The notes under the pieces: model-generated
What the model saw: only the letters and a program-made list of their open reading frames with translations
The model's database searches: none
Told to the model about the DNA's origin: nothing
Shown here: positions 1 to 9,596 of the stretch, in pieces
Layout: each line of letters begins with the position of its first letter
Numbering within the stretch: the stretch's first letter is position 1
DNA from: Elusimicrobiota bacterium
GTDB taxonomy: Bacteria; Elusimicrobiota; Elusimicrobia; FEN-1173
Length of the DNA: 64,000 bases
Direction: 5' to 3'
NCBI GenBank assembly: GCA_016714745.1
Contig: JADKCG010000011.1
Coordinates: 44,451 to 108,450 of the forward strand
Position numbers and translations under genes: made by a program

Positions 1-1224
1 CTCTTCTTGGCTATGACTCCTTAAATTTTTTAAAACCACGGCGCCTTTCTTTAATTCCTCTTCCCCCACCAACACCAGCCAATCCGCGCCCCACCCATCC
101 GCCGCACGAAACTGGGCCTTAAGACTTTTGGTCGACGCCCCGATCTCAATAGCGGGCATTCGCCCGCTTTTCACGAAAGTCCTTAATTTTTGGGCAAGCG
201 TAAAGGCCGTGACGCTTGTGCCAACACCGGCTTGGGCGATAAAGATCTTTTTGGGCGGGGGAGCGGAGAACCCTTGGGCTTGCAACGCCCGTGCGACGCG
301 GTCCACCCCCAAAGCAAACCCCACGGCGGGGGTGTCTGGACCACCCAAAAGTTTGACCAATCCGTCATATCGACCCCCGGCACCGATGGCGTCTTGGGAT
401 CCCTGTCCCGGCGCGGTCACTTCAAACACGGTACGCGTGTAATAATCGAGGCCCCGAACCAATCGCGGCGATTCTTCAAAGGAAAAGGGGGTCGCCTTCA
501 AGAGGGAATAAACCTCGTCCCGATGGGCGCGACAGGCGTCGCACAAATGGTCCGCCATGAGCGGCGCTTCGGTAAATTTGGGGCCGTCCCCCTTACAGTC
601 CAAGGCGCGGAGAGGATTGCGTTCCAGCCGGCGGACACAATTTTCGCACAGGTCCGATTTTCGTTCGGTGAGATAGGCTTTCAAGGCTTCCCGGTAAGCG
701 GGCCGACAGACCGCGCACCCGATGGAGTTCACCAAAAACCGAACTCCGTTCGTCAATCCCGACGACGTCAAAATGTCCCGGACCAAAAGGAGCGTTTCCG
801 CATCGGCCTGAGGGGACGGGTTGCCAAAACTTTCCCCCCCGATCTGCCAAAATTCTCGATAGCGCCCCGCCTGGGGCCGTTCGGCCCGGAACATGGGGCC
901 GCCATACCACAGTTTTTTGACGGGGGCCGATTGGTCCCATCCATGTTCCAGATAAGCGCGGACCACGCCGGCGGTGCCTTCCGGACGCAGAGCCAAAGGC
1001 CGGCCGCCCCGATCTTCAAACAGATACATTTCTTTTTCGACGATGTCGGTCGTGTCGCCCACGGCCCGAGAAAAAAGGTCAGCGCTTTCAAACGTCGGTG
1101 TCCGAATTTCTTCGTACCCATACATCTCAAAACATGCCCCCGCACACCCTTCCAAACGACGAAAGGTGCGAACATCAAGATCCACGATATCCCGGGTTCC
1201 CCGGGGAGCGCTGGGGCGTGTCAT
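1..1224 (-). CDS. hisS: Histidyl-tRNA synthetase, 3' end outside window
   Basis: Charges tRNA-His with histidine in the cytoplasm (class II aminoacyl-tRNA synthetase). The frame runs leftward from an ATG at 1224 and is still open at base 1, so about 408 residues are visible and only the C-terminal end is cut by the window edge. Seen directly: RGTRDI near the N-terminus, class II motif 2 as FRAERPQAGRYREFWQ, the histidine-site loop LVRGLDYYTRTVFEV, and a motif-3 stretch GFALGVDRV, followed by the anticodon-binding domain. The Cys pairs CAVC, CENC and CDAC around residues 165-225 occur in many bacterial HisRS. No strong Shine-Dalgarno precedes the ATG. Identification is secure; the start is likely but not proven. 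Confidence 0.95.
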   Translation of the reverse strand, partial: MTRPSAPRGTRDIVDLDVRTFRRLEGCAGACFEMYGYEEIRTPTFESADLFSRAVGDTTDIVEKEMYLFEDRGGRPLALRPEGTAGVVRAYLEHGWDQSAPVKKLWYGGPMFRAERPQAGRYREFWQIGGESFGNPSPQADAETLLLVRDILTSSGLTNGVRFLVNSIGCAVCRPAYREALKAYLTERKSDLCENCVRRLERNPLRALDCKGDGPKFTEAPLMADHLCDACRAHRDEVYSLLKATPFSFEESPRLVRGLDYYTRTVFEVTAPGQGSQDAIGAGGRYDGLVKLLGGPDTPAVGFALGVDRVARALQAQGFSAPPPKKIFIAQAGVGTSVTAFTLAQKLRTFVKSGRMPAIEIGASTKSLKAQFRAADGWGADWLVLVGEEELKKGAVVLKNLRSHSQEE

Positions 1225-1270
1225 AGGGGAAGACGAGGGGGATTTTACAACTTTAACGGACCGAACGGAG

Positions 1271-2596
1271 CTACCAAGAACGGTTGGTTTCTTTCCAAGA
1301 GAGGAGGTGGATGGGCGCGTTGGCCCACACCACTTTGTTCAGGACAGCCGGATCAAAATACACTTGAGTTCCCTCAAACATGCCCGTGTTACCACCAACC
1401 TGAAGGATTCCAACCATCTTACTTGATTCCCTCAGATCGGGATCGATGCTGTAAAAATAACCGTGAATTTGAACGTTCGGGATGTCGTAGCAACAATGGT
1501 TCGGCTGTGCATAGACACCAACAAAGTTGTTGTTCCATTCCGCCACTCCCGTTGTTCCGGCTCTCACCGTCGTTCCTTCATAGTGAACCGGCGCTGTGGC
1601 GGGAATCGTGGCACGAAAAACATGAAAGGGAATATTGCTGTTGTATAAACTGACGCCCCCCTGAGGATCGATGACAGCCTCTACATCCAAGAAAGCCCGT
1701 CGGATGAATGCAAACGAACTCCCGGTCGTTTCAAAATACAAGACGGAAGTGGAACTCCGAAACTCATAATGATTCCCCAATAATTCCGGCAGGGCAGAGA
1801 ATTTGTCGAATGTGATTAAATTTCCTGGATTCAACGAAACCTGAAAATAACCCGAATTCGGGGGGTTTCTGACCACGGGATTTCCATCCGATCGACTAAT
1901 TTGGCCAGTGGCGGAGGTGTTTGGCACTGTTGAATTCATGGCTTTCGCCTTATAGTAGGCAAGGTCCGGCGCGGGATGCGAACCCATATTTGTTTGAAAC
2001 GACCAATTGTCCACATTGTTTGTGTTGGGAGGTGTCGGATCGGTATCGCGAGGAGTGGCCCCCGAACTGAAGTAACGCGGGAATGCCGTTCCCGCAGTGC
2101 CAAAGAAGTTGCCGTAACTCCTGACCGCCCCCCAATGAACTTGGGGTAAAGCTGATTCGCTAAAACTAAACCCTTTATTAAAAATTAAACCGGTGTCGGG
2201 GTTCATGGGGGCGTATTCCGCCTCAATCACGCGAACTTCTTGGGTGGATTTATCCCGCCCCTTTCCCACCACAAGAACCGTGCCCGGGGTGCTCCCGGGC
2301 GTCAGAATGACCTTATAAGATCCTCCATTAACATCCTCGTAAGTGCGGTCATCCCGATACCCGGCGATCGGGACCCCAGCGGCGGCGTTCGTCCAATTCA
2401 CCCAGTTCTCCGATAATTTGGCCACGCCCTTGGAAACGCCCACTTCACCCAGCTGAAAAGCCAAGGTGGCTTTCGATTTTTTAACCGCCTGTTTTGATTC
2501 GTTCTGCAAAAGTTGGATCACGAGGGGAAAAAACAAAAGCACCAACAACACAATTCCCACGAACGCGGCCAGCATGTTTCCTCGGGGGTCTCTCAT
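1271..2596 (-). CDS. PilX-like pilus assembly/pseudopilin protein
   Basis: A 441-residue protein with an N-terminal hydrophobic helix (about residues 7-30, NMLAAFVGIVLLVLLFF) preceded by RDPRG and followed by a polar helix rich in Gln/Lys. This N-terminus resembles PilX/PulK-type minor pilins rather than the classical GFTLIE prepilin. The remainder (about 40-441) is a beta-rich, Asn/Gly/Thr-rich exported region with no catalytic motif that I recognise. It lies 46 bp upstream of hisS on the same strand and diverges from two prepilin genes, so a role in a type IV pilus or pseudopilus tip is likely. Family assignment is inference from the N-terminus and context. Confidence 0.6.
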   Translation of the reverse strand: MRDPRGNMLAAFVGIVLLVLLFFPLVIQLLQNESKQAVKKSKATLAFQLGEVGVSKGVAKLSENWVNWTNAAAGVPIAGYRDDRTYEDVNGGSYKVILTPGSTPGTVLVVGKGRDKSTQEVRVIEAEYAPMNPDTGLIFNKGFSFSESALPQVHWGAVRSYGNFFGTAGTAFPRYFSSGATPRDTDPTPPNTNNVDNWSFQTNMGSHPAPDLAYYKAKAMNSTVPNTSATGQISRSDGNPVVRNPPNSGYFQVSLNPGNLITFDKFSALPELLGNHYEFRSSTSVLYFETTGSSFAFIRRAFLDVEAVIDPQGGVSLYNSNIPFHVFRATIPATAPVHYEGTTVRAGTTGVAEWNNNFVGVYAQPNHCCYDIPNVQIHGYFYSIDPDLRESSKMVGILQVGGNTGMFEGTQVYFDPAVLNKVVWANAPIHLLSWKETNRSW

Positions 2597-2660
2597 GCCC
2601 TAACCATACACCCAAAACCCAACAATTTCAACCCCCCCCCAAAAAAAACAAAAACACCCC

Positions 2661-2689
2661 TTGAAAATTTTCTCTTTCGGGGGCATACT
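2661..2689 (+). promoter_or_regulatory. Sigma-70-type promoter of the prepilin operon
   Basis: TTGAAA at 2661-2666 and CATACT at 2684-2689 are separated by exactly 17 bp. The predicted transcript start near 2696 lies upstream of the GGAGGAGG Shine-Dalgarno (about 2703-2710), which supports the ATG at 2715 rather than the in-frame ATG at 2661 that would lie inside the promoter. Confidence 0.6.
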
Positions 2690-2714
2690 GGGTCAGATGA
2701 AGGGAGGAGGACCC

Positions 2715-5267
2715 ATGCGAGCGGCAAAAAATGTCCCATCTTCCATAAAAGGCGTGACCTTGGTCGAATTGATGGTGATGAGCGTTATCGCGTCCCTGGT
2801 GGCGATCACCGTCATCCAAGGTTTTTCTGGAATTAGCAAAGGGATCATTGCCAGCCGATTTAAATCCCTGGGAACTCAGTTGGCGAACGAAAAAATGCAA
2901 CTCATAAAGAGCACCCCCTACTATCGATTGCTTGTTTCCAGCCAGACGGTTGTTCCCACAGGGTTAGGTTCTCTCACGCCGACTGTCCAGAGCGACGAAT
3001 TTAACCATCCCCCCACCGTTTCGATCGTGAATGGGGTTACGTTTACCGCTTACACCAGAGTTCAACGTGTCGCGAAAAACTCGGCTGAAACATTGGACGT
3101 GGTCAGCTGGAACGCCCCTGAAACGGGAATTAAGCAGATAACGGTGGACGTGGTATGGACGGAACGCAATACACTAAGACGCAGTCGTTTGATCAATCTC
3201 TTAGAAAATTCCAGCCGATTGGTTGCAAATGGGGTTTTCGTTGGGGAGGTGTGGAATGGCACCTCATTTTTGCCAAACGCTCTTGTTGAAACACTGGAAG
3301 ACTCTTCATTAAAGGTCCTGTCGGACGCCGGAGGGAATTACCGCCTGAACGCCCCCGTGGGAACTTATACCCTACGCGCATCCAAGCGAGGCTTTTTCCC
3401 GAAACCATTTTCAATTGTGTCATCACCAACTCGGCCCCACAAACCACAGTCAATTTCACCAACCTGGTTCTCATGTCGTCCGGCACCGTTTCGGGGTCAG
3501 TTTGGCACAATGACCATTTGGTGATCAGCCGAGTGTGTGAACAAAAGTTTGGTGGGTGGGGAAATGCAAGAATACGTGGAAATTTTTAATTTCACCACCT
3601 GGACCTGGACCGTTGATGGACAAATAGGCCTGATGTTCCAGCGGCGATTGGTCCAGGACCCTCAACCGATCCCGATTGCCATCAATTATGCCGGCGGTGG
3701 TAACACGATTGCCCCGAACAAATTCTTCCTTTTTGCAAGCTCAACGACCATTGACATAAGCGGTGCCTTCCGCGTCGCGGACGCTTCCTGGGACCAAACG
3801 GCGAGCGCGGCGGCCTGCAATCTCGCGGCGGTGAATAACGATGCCTGCTTTCCATATTTTGATTCGACCGCGGTGACATTTGACATCATTCCTTATAATG
3901 ATGTTGATTACCCAACCGAAGGCGCGGGAGTATTGACTCTTTATGTTAAGGGCTCAGGAATAATCCTTGACCGGGTCGGATGGGATGGTCCTGGGGCGGT
4001 CTCTCCGGCATTCTATGAAACAAGCCCGATGATGACAGGAGGCGGGATAAAAAATGGCCAAGTCATTTATCGGAAAAACACACCGCCGGGAGGATGGGAT
4101 GAAACCGTTGGGCCGGCATACGATAGCAACAACAACAACCTCGATCTGCAGTTGGCTCCTGCCATTCCCCACTTTCCTCCCCGAAACACATCGTCCGCCG
4201 CATTGCCTATCAAAGCCGGTGTTCCTTCAGTCGGCGCCTTTGTTTTCGCCAACGATGGACTTTCTCAATTGGTTCAGGCGATCGCCGCGGGATCTCCTCC
4301 CGAAGCCAAGTTCACGTTACCGAACATCGCCACGGGAACCTGGACGGTCAACGCGTCCACTGCCAATTACTTCCTCAGTTTTGCAACCTCTGTAATGGCC
4401 GGGGTTACCGTGTCCACCTCTCTCATACTCAATACCCCGGCGCAATATGGCTTTTTAAGCGGGTACATCAAAGACACGACGAACCAAGTTATCTCTAATA
4501 TTTATGTCAATCCCGGAAACGGACGGTCTGACTTAACAGGTTTTTACCGTATTGCGGCACCTCCCGGGTTTCAAAAAATTTTCGGGAACCCTAACCAGGA
4601 AAATCCGAACTTTGTGCAAACGAGCTGTATGGTCAATGTCCCACTGGCTAAAGAAACCGGATACAACATTTCATTGAATATCGCCGGAAAAATTTCCGGC
4701 TGGGTAACAACCGATGGAACAACACCGCTCCCAGGGATTTCCGTTAAGGCACTGAACCAATATGGTGGCATAAATCAAGTCGCGTCCACCGGGCATGATG
4801 GAAGGTTTGAATTGAAAGTGGATAGCACTGGGGACTACTCAATTCTCCCCGCGCCATCCGCGGGCGAATCGGTTGTCCCGGCCTCCAAAAACGTAACGAT
4901 CAGCGGGGGAACCTCCTCGGTCTTTGTGGGCACGTTTACCGTTTCGTCAAACCTCGGCACATTGGCCGGGTCGGTCACCGCTCAAGGGAAACCCATTTCA
5001 ACGGGCGTTTATATCATCGCGAGCACCGGGACGGTCCCCGCCACTCCCCCAGTGATCGACCACTCCTTTCGCCAGAGCGGAACGGTCTTTTTGTCTGGAT
5101 CGTCCCGAAGCGATGGGACCTATTCCCTTCCCGTCACACCGGGGACTTACACAGTGGCCGCCTGGTACACCACACTGAGCGGAAACACCCCAACCGTTGT
5201 GCGCAAAGACTTTTCCAACATTGTGGTTTCTGCCAACCAAAAAACCACACTTAATATCCCATGGTGA
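2715..5267 (+). CDS. Giant prepilin with lamin-tail and regulatory-like beta domains (two frame slips)
   Basis: About 850 residues once two slips are bridged. Residues 11-40 are a type III (prepilin) signal, KGVTLVELMV plus a hydrophobic helix. Residues 169-229 form a carboxypeptidase-regulatory-like (CnaB-like) domain. Residues 275-430 read as a lamin-tail domain (QEYVEIFN, DRVGWDG, VIYRKNTP). At least four more regulatory-like beta domains follow to the C-terminus (GTYTVAAW, GYIKDTTNQ, GKISGWVTTDG, LAGSVTAQGKP). The frame slips by one base near 3411-3420 and returns near 3522-3545; the intervening +2 frame reads sensibly as TNSAPQTTVNFTNLVL. The net change is zero, consistent with one lost and one gained base. 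The start is fixed by GGAGGAGG and the promoter. It is probably a pilus-tip or pseudopilus-displayed adhesive protein (inference). Confidence 0.7.
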
Positions 5268-5758
5268 AACGTCGTCCGGGGTACACTCTGGTGGAATTGA
5301 TGGTGGTCTCCGCCGTTTTGGCTCTTCTGTTCTCTCTCGGGTCGACCCTGCTCATGAGAATCAATACTTTTCTTCGCCTTTCTGTCGGTAAAATCGAAAC
5401 CCAAAGGGATGTGCGAAACTTGTTAACGATGATCACCTCGGAAATCCGACTGGCGAGATCGTCTCAAGTTGCCCTTTCTTGTAACGATAATGCCCAACCC
5501 CCGTACAGCAAGATCACCTTTCAGAAATACCAAGGGGACACCATCTCCTTCTGGCAATCCGGTCGATCCCTTGTGATGCAAAAGAACGGCGCCCTCAATG
5601 TCCTTTCAAAAAATATTCGATCGCTGATGTTTTCTTATCCCTCCACCAGCGATCCAAGCCTCCTGACGGTTCTCTTAACCATCGAGAAAGCCGACGGAAC
5701 TGGCAGGACCCAGGCCCTTCAGTTGGGGGGCGAAACCATTCGGATTTTGAACGAGTAA
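5261..5758 (+). CDS. PulJ/PilW-like prepilin
   Basis: A 165-residue minor pilin. Prepilin peptidase signal GYTLVELMVV with glycine before the cleavage site and Glu at +5 (residues 7-16), then a hydrophobic helix to about residue 32, and a compact C-terminal beta domain (DVRNLLTMITSEIRLARS, ITFQKYQGD, then RTQALQLGGE) typical of PulJ/PilW-type minor pilins. Its ATG overlaps the last seven bases of the preceding large prepilin gene, so the two are translationally coupled and presumably assembled together at the inner membrane. The downstream patatin gene starts 5 bp after its stop. Confidence 0.75.
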   Translation: MVKRRPGYTLVELMVVSAVLALLFSLGSTLLMRINTFLRLSVGKIETQRDVRNLLTMITSEIRLARSSQVALSCNDNAQPPYSKITFQKYQGDTISFWQSGRSLVMQKNGALNVLSKNIRSLMFSYPSTSDPSLLTVLLTIEKADGTGRTQALQLGGETIRILNE

Positions 5759-5763
5759 CGCCC

Positions 5764-7758
5764 ATGGACGTTCCAATCCGGGCGCTCGCGGCCAGCAAAA
5801 TACCGCTGTTTACCGGTCTGACAGATGAGGACCGGGCCCTGGTGTATTCCCTCTTTCACGAAAAACATCTAACGACGGGTGAAATCCTTTTTCACCAAGG
5901 AGATCCCGGCACTGCCCTTCATCTCCTGATGAGCGGGCAAGTCAAAACGGTTCAGGAACAAAATGGAAAAACCCACATCTTGGCCACCCTGGGTCGCCGG
6001 GGAGACGTTTTAGGGGAAATGGCTCTTTTAGGCGGGGAACCTCGACCCGGAACCGCGACAGCGGTTGAACCAACCGTCCTGCTGGAATTGAACCGGAGCG
6101 ATTTCGAGGCCGCCTTGGGACGATCCCCCTCCTTGGCCATTGCTCTCTCCCGCCATTTAACATTTCGGCTCATGCAAGTGAATCAACGCCCGGCCCATGT
6201 TCGCTCCCAAGGGAAGGTCTTTGTCCTCATGGGCGCGCTTCCGCCCAAAGAACGGATGGGCTTCGCTCTCAATCTCGCGCTCTCCACCTTGGAACAAACC
6301 CGACTCAGGGTGTTGATGGTTGAAGTGGCGGAGGACAACACCGACACCACCGTCGCCCACCTCAGCCGAAACACGTGGACGGCCCCCCCCATGGACCTCC
6401 AAGATTTTCAAACCGTCGAAGGTCTGCGCGCCTTGACGTTTGGCCATGCCTCCGGACTCGATGTTCTTTCTCTCCCAGAACAATGGCTTTCGGGGCGACT
6501 TTTCGGAGGGCTTTACCCTCTCGTCTCAACAGCGCGGCAAGAATGGGATGTTGTCTTCATCTCATTGCCTGGACGCCCTTCCCGAGCCGCCCGGGCGCTT
6601 TGGGAAGATGCGGATCGAACCTTTTATGTGCGGGAGGAAACCGCCGAAAAAGGGGGGCCCCTTTGGCGGGAATTGGAAAGCGTGGTACCTTCCCCGCAAT
6701 TGGACCTGGTGGAATTACAACGAAGCTCTGCTCCAAGACGAAACCGCCCCGGCCGATTTTACATCCCTTGGCGGGAGGGGATTGGTATTCCCAGCGGTGA
6801 AGAGTGGTTGTTTCTCAAGTCCATCGATGGCCCTATCCAAAAGGGCCTGGACCGGATGGCGCGGCACCTCGCGGGGTTGCGAATTGGACTCGCCATGGGA
6901 TCGGGAGCGGCCCTGGGATATTCGATTATTGGGGTGTTGCGTTCCCTCGAACGAAATGGAGTTTTTCCTGACCTTTTGGCAGGGACCTCCATGGGCGCGT
7001 TGATCGGAAGCTTTTACGCCGCCGGACGGTCTGTGGACGAACTGGAAATGATCGCTCTCAGCATCACTAAAAAACGACTTTGGTCCATGGCAGACATGGC
7101 TCTTCCCTGGAAAGGGGTGGTGGTGGGAAACGGCGTCCTCCGATTCCTGAAATCGATTTTAGGGGATACGACCTTCGATCAACTGCAACGGCCTTTTGCC
7201 TGTGTGGCCACTGATATCAACACCGGAATGGAACGGGTGTTGCGCCATGGCTCTGTGGCTGAGGCCGTCCGCGCGTCTCTTTCATTGCCGTTCTTTTTTG
7301 AACCATTTTATTTGCAAGGCCGTTATCTGGTCGATGGTGGGCTGGTGAACCCGATCCCGACCTCCATCGTTCGCGCCATGGGCTCGGACATCATCCTTGC
7401 CGTCAACAACACCACAGCGCCGTCGTTAAAAGGGAATCACGGAAAACGGACCCCGCGCCCCTCCGTCTTTAACCCCGTTCACGGCCCCCACATCTTCAAG
7501 GTCATGGCAAAAACGCTTTATACCATGCAATATGGGATTGCCAAAACCGGCGCCAGCGAAGCCGATGTGGTCATCACCCCCGATATGTCCGAGTTCGCCT
7601 GGATGGAGTTCCACCGAGCGGCAGACATCATTAAAATCGGCGAAGAACAAACCGAAAAAACGATGCCAAAAATTAGGGCCAAACTCCCCTATTTCGCCGA
7701 CAATAGCCGACGTCATCTACGTCAAAGAATCCCACCCCCCCCCCTTTTTATTTCATAA
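5764..7758 (+). CDS. Cyclic-nucleotide-binding/patatin-like phospholipase (NTE-like)
   Basis: A 664-residue protein. Residues 13-135 are a cNMP-binding/Crp-like sensor fold (LFTGLTDEDR, GEILFHQGDPG, GDVLGEMALLGGEPR). Residues 150-340 are an alpha/beta region of CpaE/ParA-like flavour without a recognisable Walker A. Residues 372-600 are the patatin hydrolase: oxyanion loop GSGAALG (about 379), nucleophile elbow GTSMG (Ser near 409) and the dyad Asp in VDGGLVNP (near 524). Known patatin/NTE proteins are Ser-Asp lipid acyl hydrolases; here a small-molecule ligand may gate lipase activity. It follows the prepilin gene by 5 bp, so it is in that operon. The last about 15 residues (Arg/Pro-rich) enter a C-run and could be misread. 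Confidence 0.85.
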   Translation: MDVPIRALAASKIPLFTGLTDEDRALVYSLFHEKHLTTGEILFHQGDPGTALHLLMSGQVKTVQEQNGKTHILATLGRRGDVLGEMALLGGEPRPGTATAVEPTVLLELNRSDFEAALGRSPSLAIALSRHLTFRLMQVNQRPAHVRSQGKVFVLMGALPPKERMGFALNLALSTLEQTRLRVLMVEVAEDNTDTTVAHLSRNTWTAPPMDLQDFQTVEGLRALTFGHASGLDVLSLPEQWLSGRLFGGLYPLVSTARQEWDVVFISLPGRPSRAARALWEDADRTFYVREETAEKGGPLWRELESVVPSPQLDLVELQRSSAPRRNRPGRFYIPWREGIGIPSGEEWLFLKSIDGPIQKGLDRMARHLAGLRIGLAMGSGAALGYSIIGVLRSLERNGVFPDLLAGTSMGALIGSFYAAGRSVDELEMIALSITKKRLWSMADMALPWKGVVVGNGVLRFLKSILGDTTFDQLQRPFACVATDINTGMERVLRHGSVAEAVRASLSLPFFFEPFYLQGRYLVDGGLVNPIPTSIVRAMGSDIILAVNNTTAPSLKGNHGKRTPRPSVFNPVHGPHIFKVMAKTLYTMQYGIAKTGASEADVVITPDMSEFAWMEFHRAADIIKIGEEQTEKTMPKIRAKLPYFADNSRRHLRQRIPPPPLFIS

Positions 7759-7839
7759 TCCGGACAGGGATGAGCTAGGATGTTCTTACAAAATAGAATA
7801 TATACAAAATAGACAACGTCCCCTACTTTTTGGCTTTTT

Positions 7840-8270
7840 TTACCAGGTGGACCATAGACGGCCGGTGGAGTCTTGGTGGGTGCAATTTACTTCTAGGGAG
7901 CCCAGGGCGGCGGTATACATCCAATCGCCACCGTCGGTATAGGCTCCGACGTAATCTTGGACGGCTTGCGATTCTGGGTGGTTCCCTGGGGGGGGAACGC
8001 GACAGGAGGGAAATGTTTCTATGTAACGGGCCCGCTGGCCAGGGCCGACGGAAGTTCTCCTACCCCTGGAAAACGGCCTTCGTTATCGGCATAATAAATC
8101 GAGAGGGCGGAACGGAGGGCTCCCAGGGCCCCCTTCGTGGAAGATTCTTTTGCCCGAATCACCATGTTGCCAAACTTGGGGATGACCACAGAGGAAAGAA
8201 TCGACACGATCGCCACGGTGACCATCAGTTCGATCAAAGTGAATCCCAACGCCCAGGAACGCATTCTCAT
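7840..8270 (-). CDS. Major type IV pilin (one frame slip)
   Basis: About 143 residues when bridged. N-terminal prepilin signal LGFTLIELMVTVAIV (residues 8-22) and the IPKF and AKESSTKGALGALRSAL helix typical of short pilins. The frame closes at about 8019 just after ALASGPVT, but a neighbouring frame continues directly as RYIETFPSCRVPPPG and then a classic pilin C-terminus (DYVGAYTDGGDWMY, LEVNCTHQDSTG) to a TAA at 7842-7840. One missing base, probably a C near 8029-8032, restores the gene. Its ATG overlaps the stop of the sigma-54 gene by 4 bp, so both are transcribed together. Likely the main subunit of the pilus. Confidence 0.8.
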
Positions 8271-9434
8271 AGGGGTTTCCTGGTTTTGTCCGGGAGAGGA
8301 AGTTCCGCCTTAAGACCGGATTTTTCAGGGACGGCGGGCAGGGAGCGACGGTAACTATTCAGGGTGCGTCGAGGGACCAGGAACCCGAATCGCGCCAGCA
8401 GTTCTTTCTGAAGCTCCAGATCGGTTTGTTGTCCCCCGTGGGAGTCCTCCCCCTCCATGTTCTGCAGAACACCCAGGCAGAGGTGTTTGCGCGAACAAAA
8501 CATATCTTCCAACAAGACCTCTTCGTCCCAGGGAAGGACAAGGCTCCTCCCCTGAATGGCCCGATTCACGGTGGAGGGCGCCACCGCCAAGCGTTTCGCC
8601 AATTGTCGTTGTGTGATCGGAGTCTTTTTTGAAATATCCTGGGTGGCCAAATAGAATCGCTGGGCGTGGCAAACGAAATCCAATAGGCGGTAAAGGGTGT
8701 TCTGTCTCCAATTGATGAACTCCAAACGCCGAACGAAAGATTTCATGTGGCGTTGCTCCTGGGGAGTCAGTTGGTCCCCCCTTGAGCAACCCCTGAAGCC
8801 GTTCATATTGAATATCGTATCGTCCCCTCGCCAAGAGGGGAGAACTGAACTCAAAAACAGGTTCCCCCGCCCCGTCCAGACTCACCCGAGCCAACCGAAC
8901 CACGTGTTGGCCCGGCGCACCGGTCCCCTTTGTCGAAGGATCAAAAAATTCCGATTGGACGGAATAGGTCAAAAGAAAATCCCGCACCGTTTGAACCTCC
9001 GCCTCTGTTAACCCCAGGGACTGGGCCATCCCGGCGCGATCGATTTCTTTTTCCGCACGGAGGAAGTGGGTCTCGAATTGTTCCTGTCCCATGCGCTGAA
9101 TAACCGCCAGGGCCTCGCGCCCCTCCGAAATCACTTGCGCCGCCTCCGGGCGCGCCCCGCCAGAGAGGGTTTCATCGTTCAGCTCGTAAAACGAGGGAGA
9201 AAGTTTCGTTCTTGGATTGGGCTGGAAGCGAATCACTTTCCACTGGGCCTCTTTCGGATAAAGCAATTTCTCGAAAAGGGGATCGGTCTCCGCCTCTCGC
9301 ACCAATTCCGCAATCTCTCGTTCCGACATTTTCAGGAGATTGACCGTCTGGAGCCGGGCCAATAGAGTTCCATGCGCCTGTAGCGAGGCTCGGGGTTTGA
9401 CCGCAAGATGGGGAGGGCGTGGCTTTTTATCCAT
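8267..9434 (-). CDS. rpoN: Divergent RNA polymerase sigma-54 factor (one frame slip)
   Basis: About 388 residues when bridged. The N-terminus (about residues 15-60, LQAHGTLLARLQ, EREIAELVREAETDPLFEKL) matches sigma-54 region I. After the slip the core-binding/helix-turn-helix part is clear: FINWRQNTLYRLLDFVC, then LATQDISKKTPITQRQLAKR, VAPSTVNRAIQGR. The RpoN box is recognisable but altered: VPRRTLNSYRRSL where ARRTVAKYREEL is usual. The slip lies in a G6 run (plus-strand C6 at 8776-8781); removing one base joins LLKG to DQLTPQEQR. Length is at the short end for RpoN. It overlaps the pilin gene by 4 bp, suggesting a role in pilin transcription. Sigma-54 needs an AAA activator, which is not in this window. 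Confidence 0.75.
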
Positions 9435-9526
9435 AGCGCTTTCCTTAGTGTAAGTGCTAAAGAGAAATATTTCAAGGCTTTTTCGCGCAAGGAATAAAAT
9501 TGTTCGGATATTAAAACATAAAACCC

Positions 9527-9555
9527 TTGACAGAAAATGGCTTATCTGTTAGATA
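9527..9555 (+). promoter_or_regulatory. Sigma-70-type promoter of the M23-bactofilin operon
   Basis: TTGACA at 9527-9532 and TAGATA at 9550-9555 with a 17-bp spacer. The predicted transcript start (about 9562) lies downstream of the possible ATG at 9537, so the real start of the peptidase gene is the ATG at 9597, preceded by GGAGG at 9586-9590. Confidence 0.65.
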
Positions 9556-9596
9556 TGAGTATGTATATAGAAACTCCCCCCCTGTGGAGGTTTTTG

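Noticed and set aside
190..1653. Rightward open frame of 487 codons over the start of the window
   Set aside because: It is antisense to hisS and to the PilX-like gene. The product is Arg/Pro-rich with no family motif, whereas the leftward frame is a complete HisRS.
9537..9596. Upstream ATG (MAYLLDMSMYI) for the M23 gene
   Set aside because: It lies within the -35/-10 promoter; the ATG at 9597 has GGAGG and a normal membrane-anchor start.
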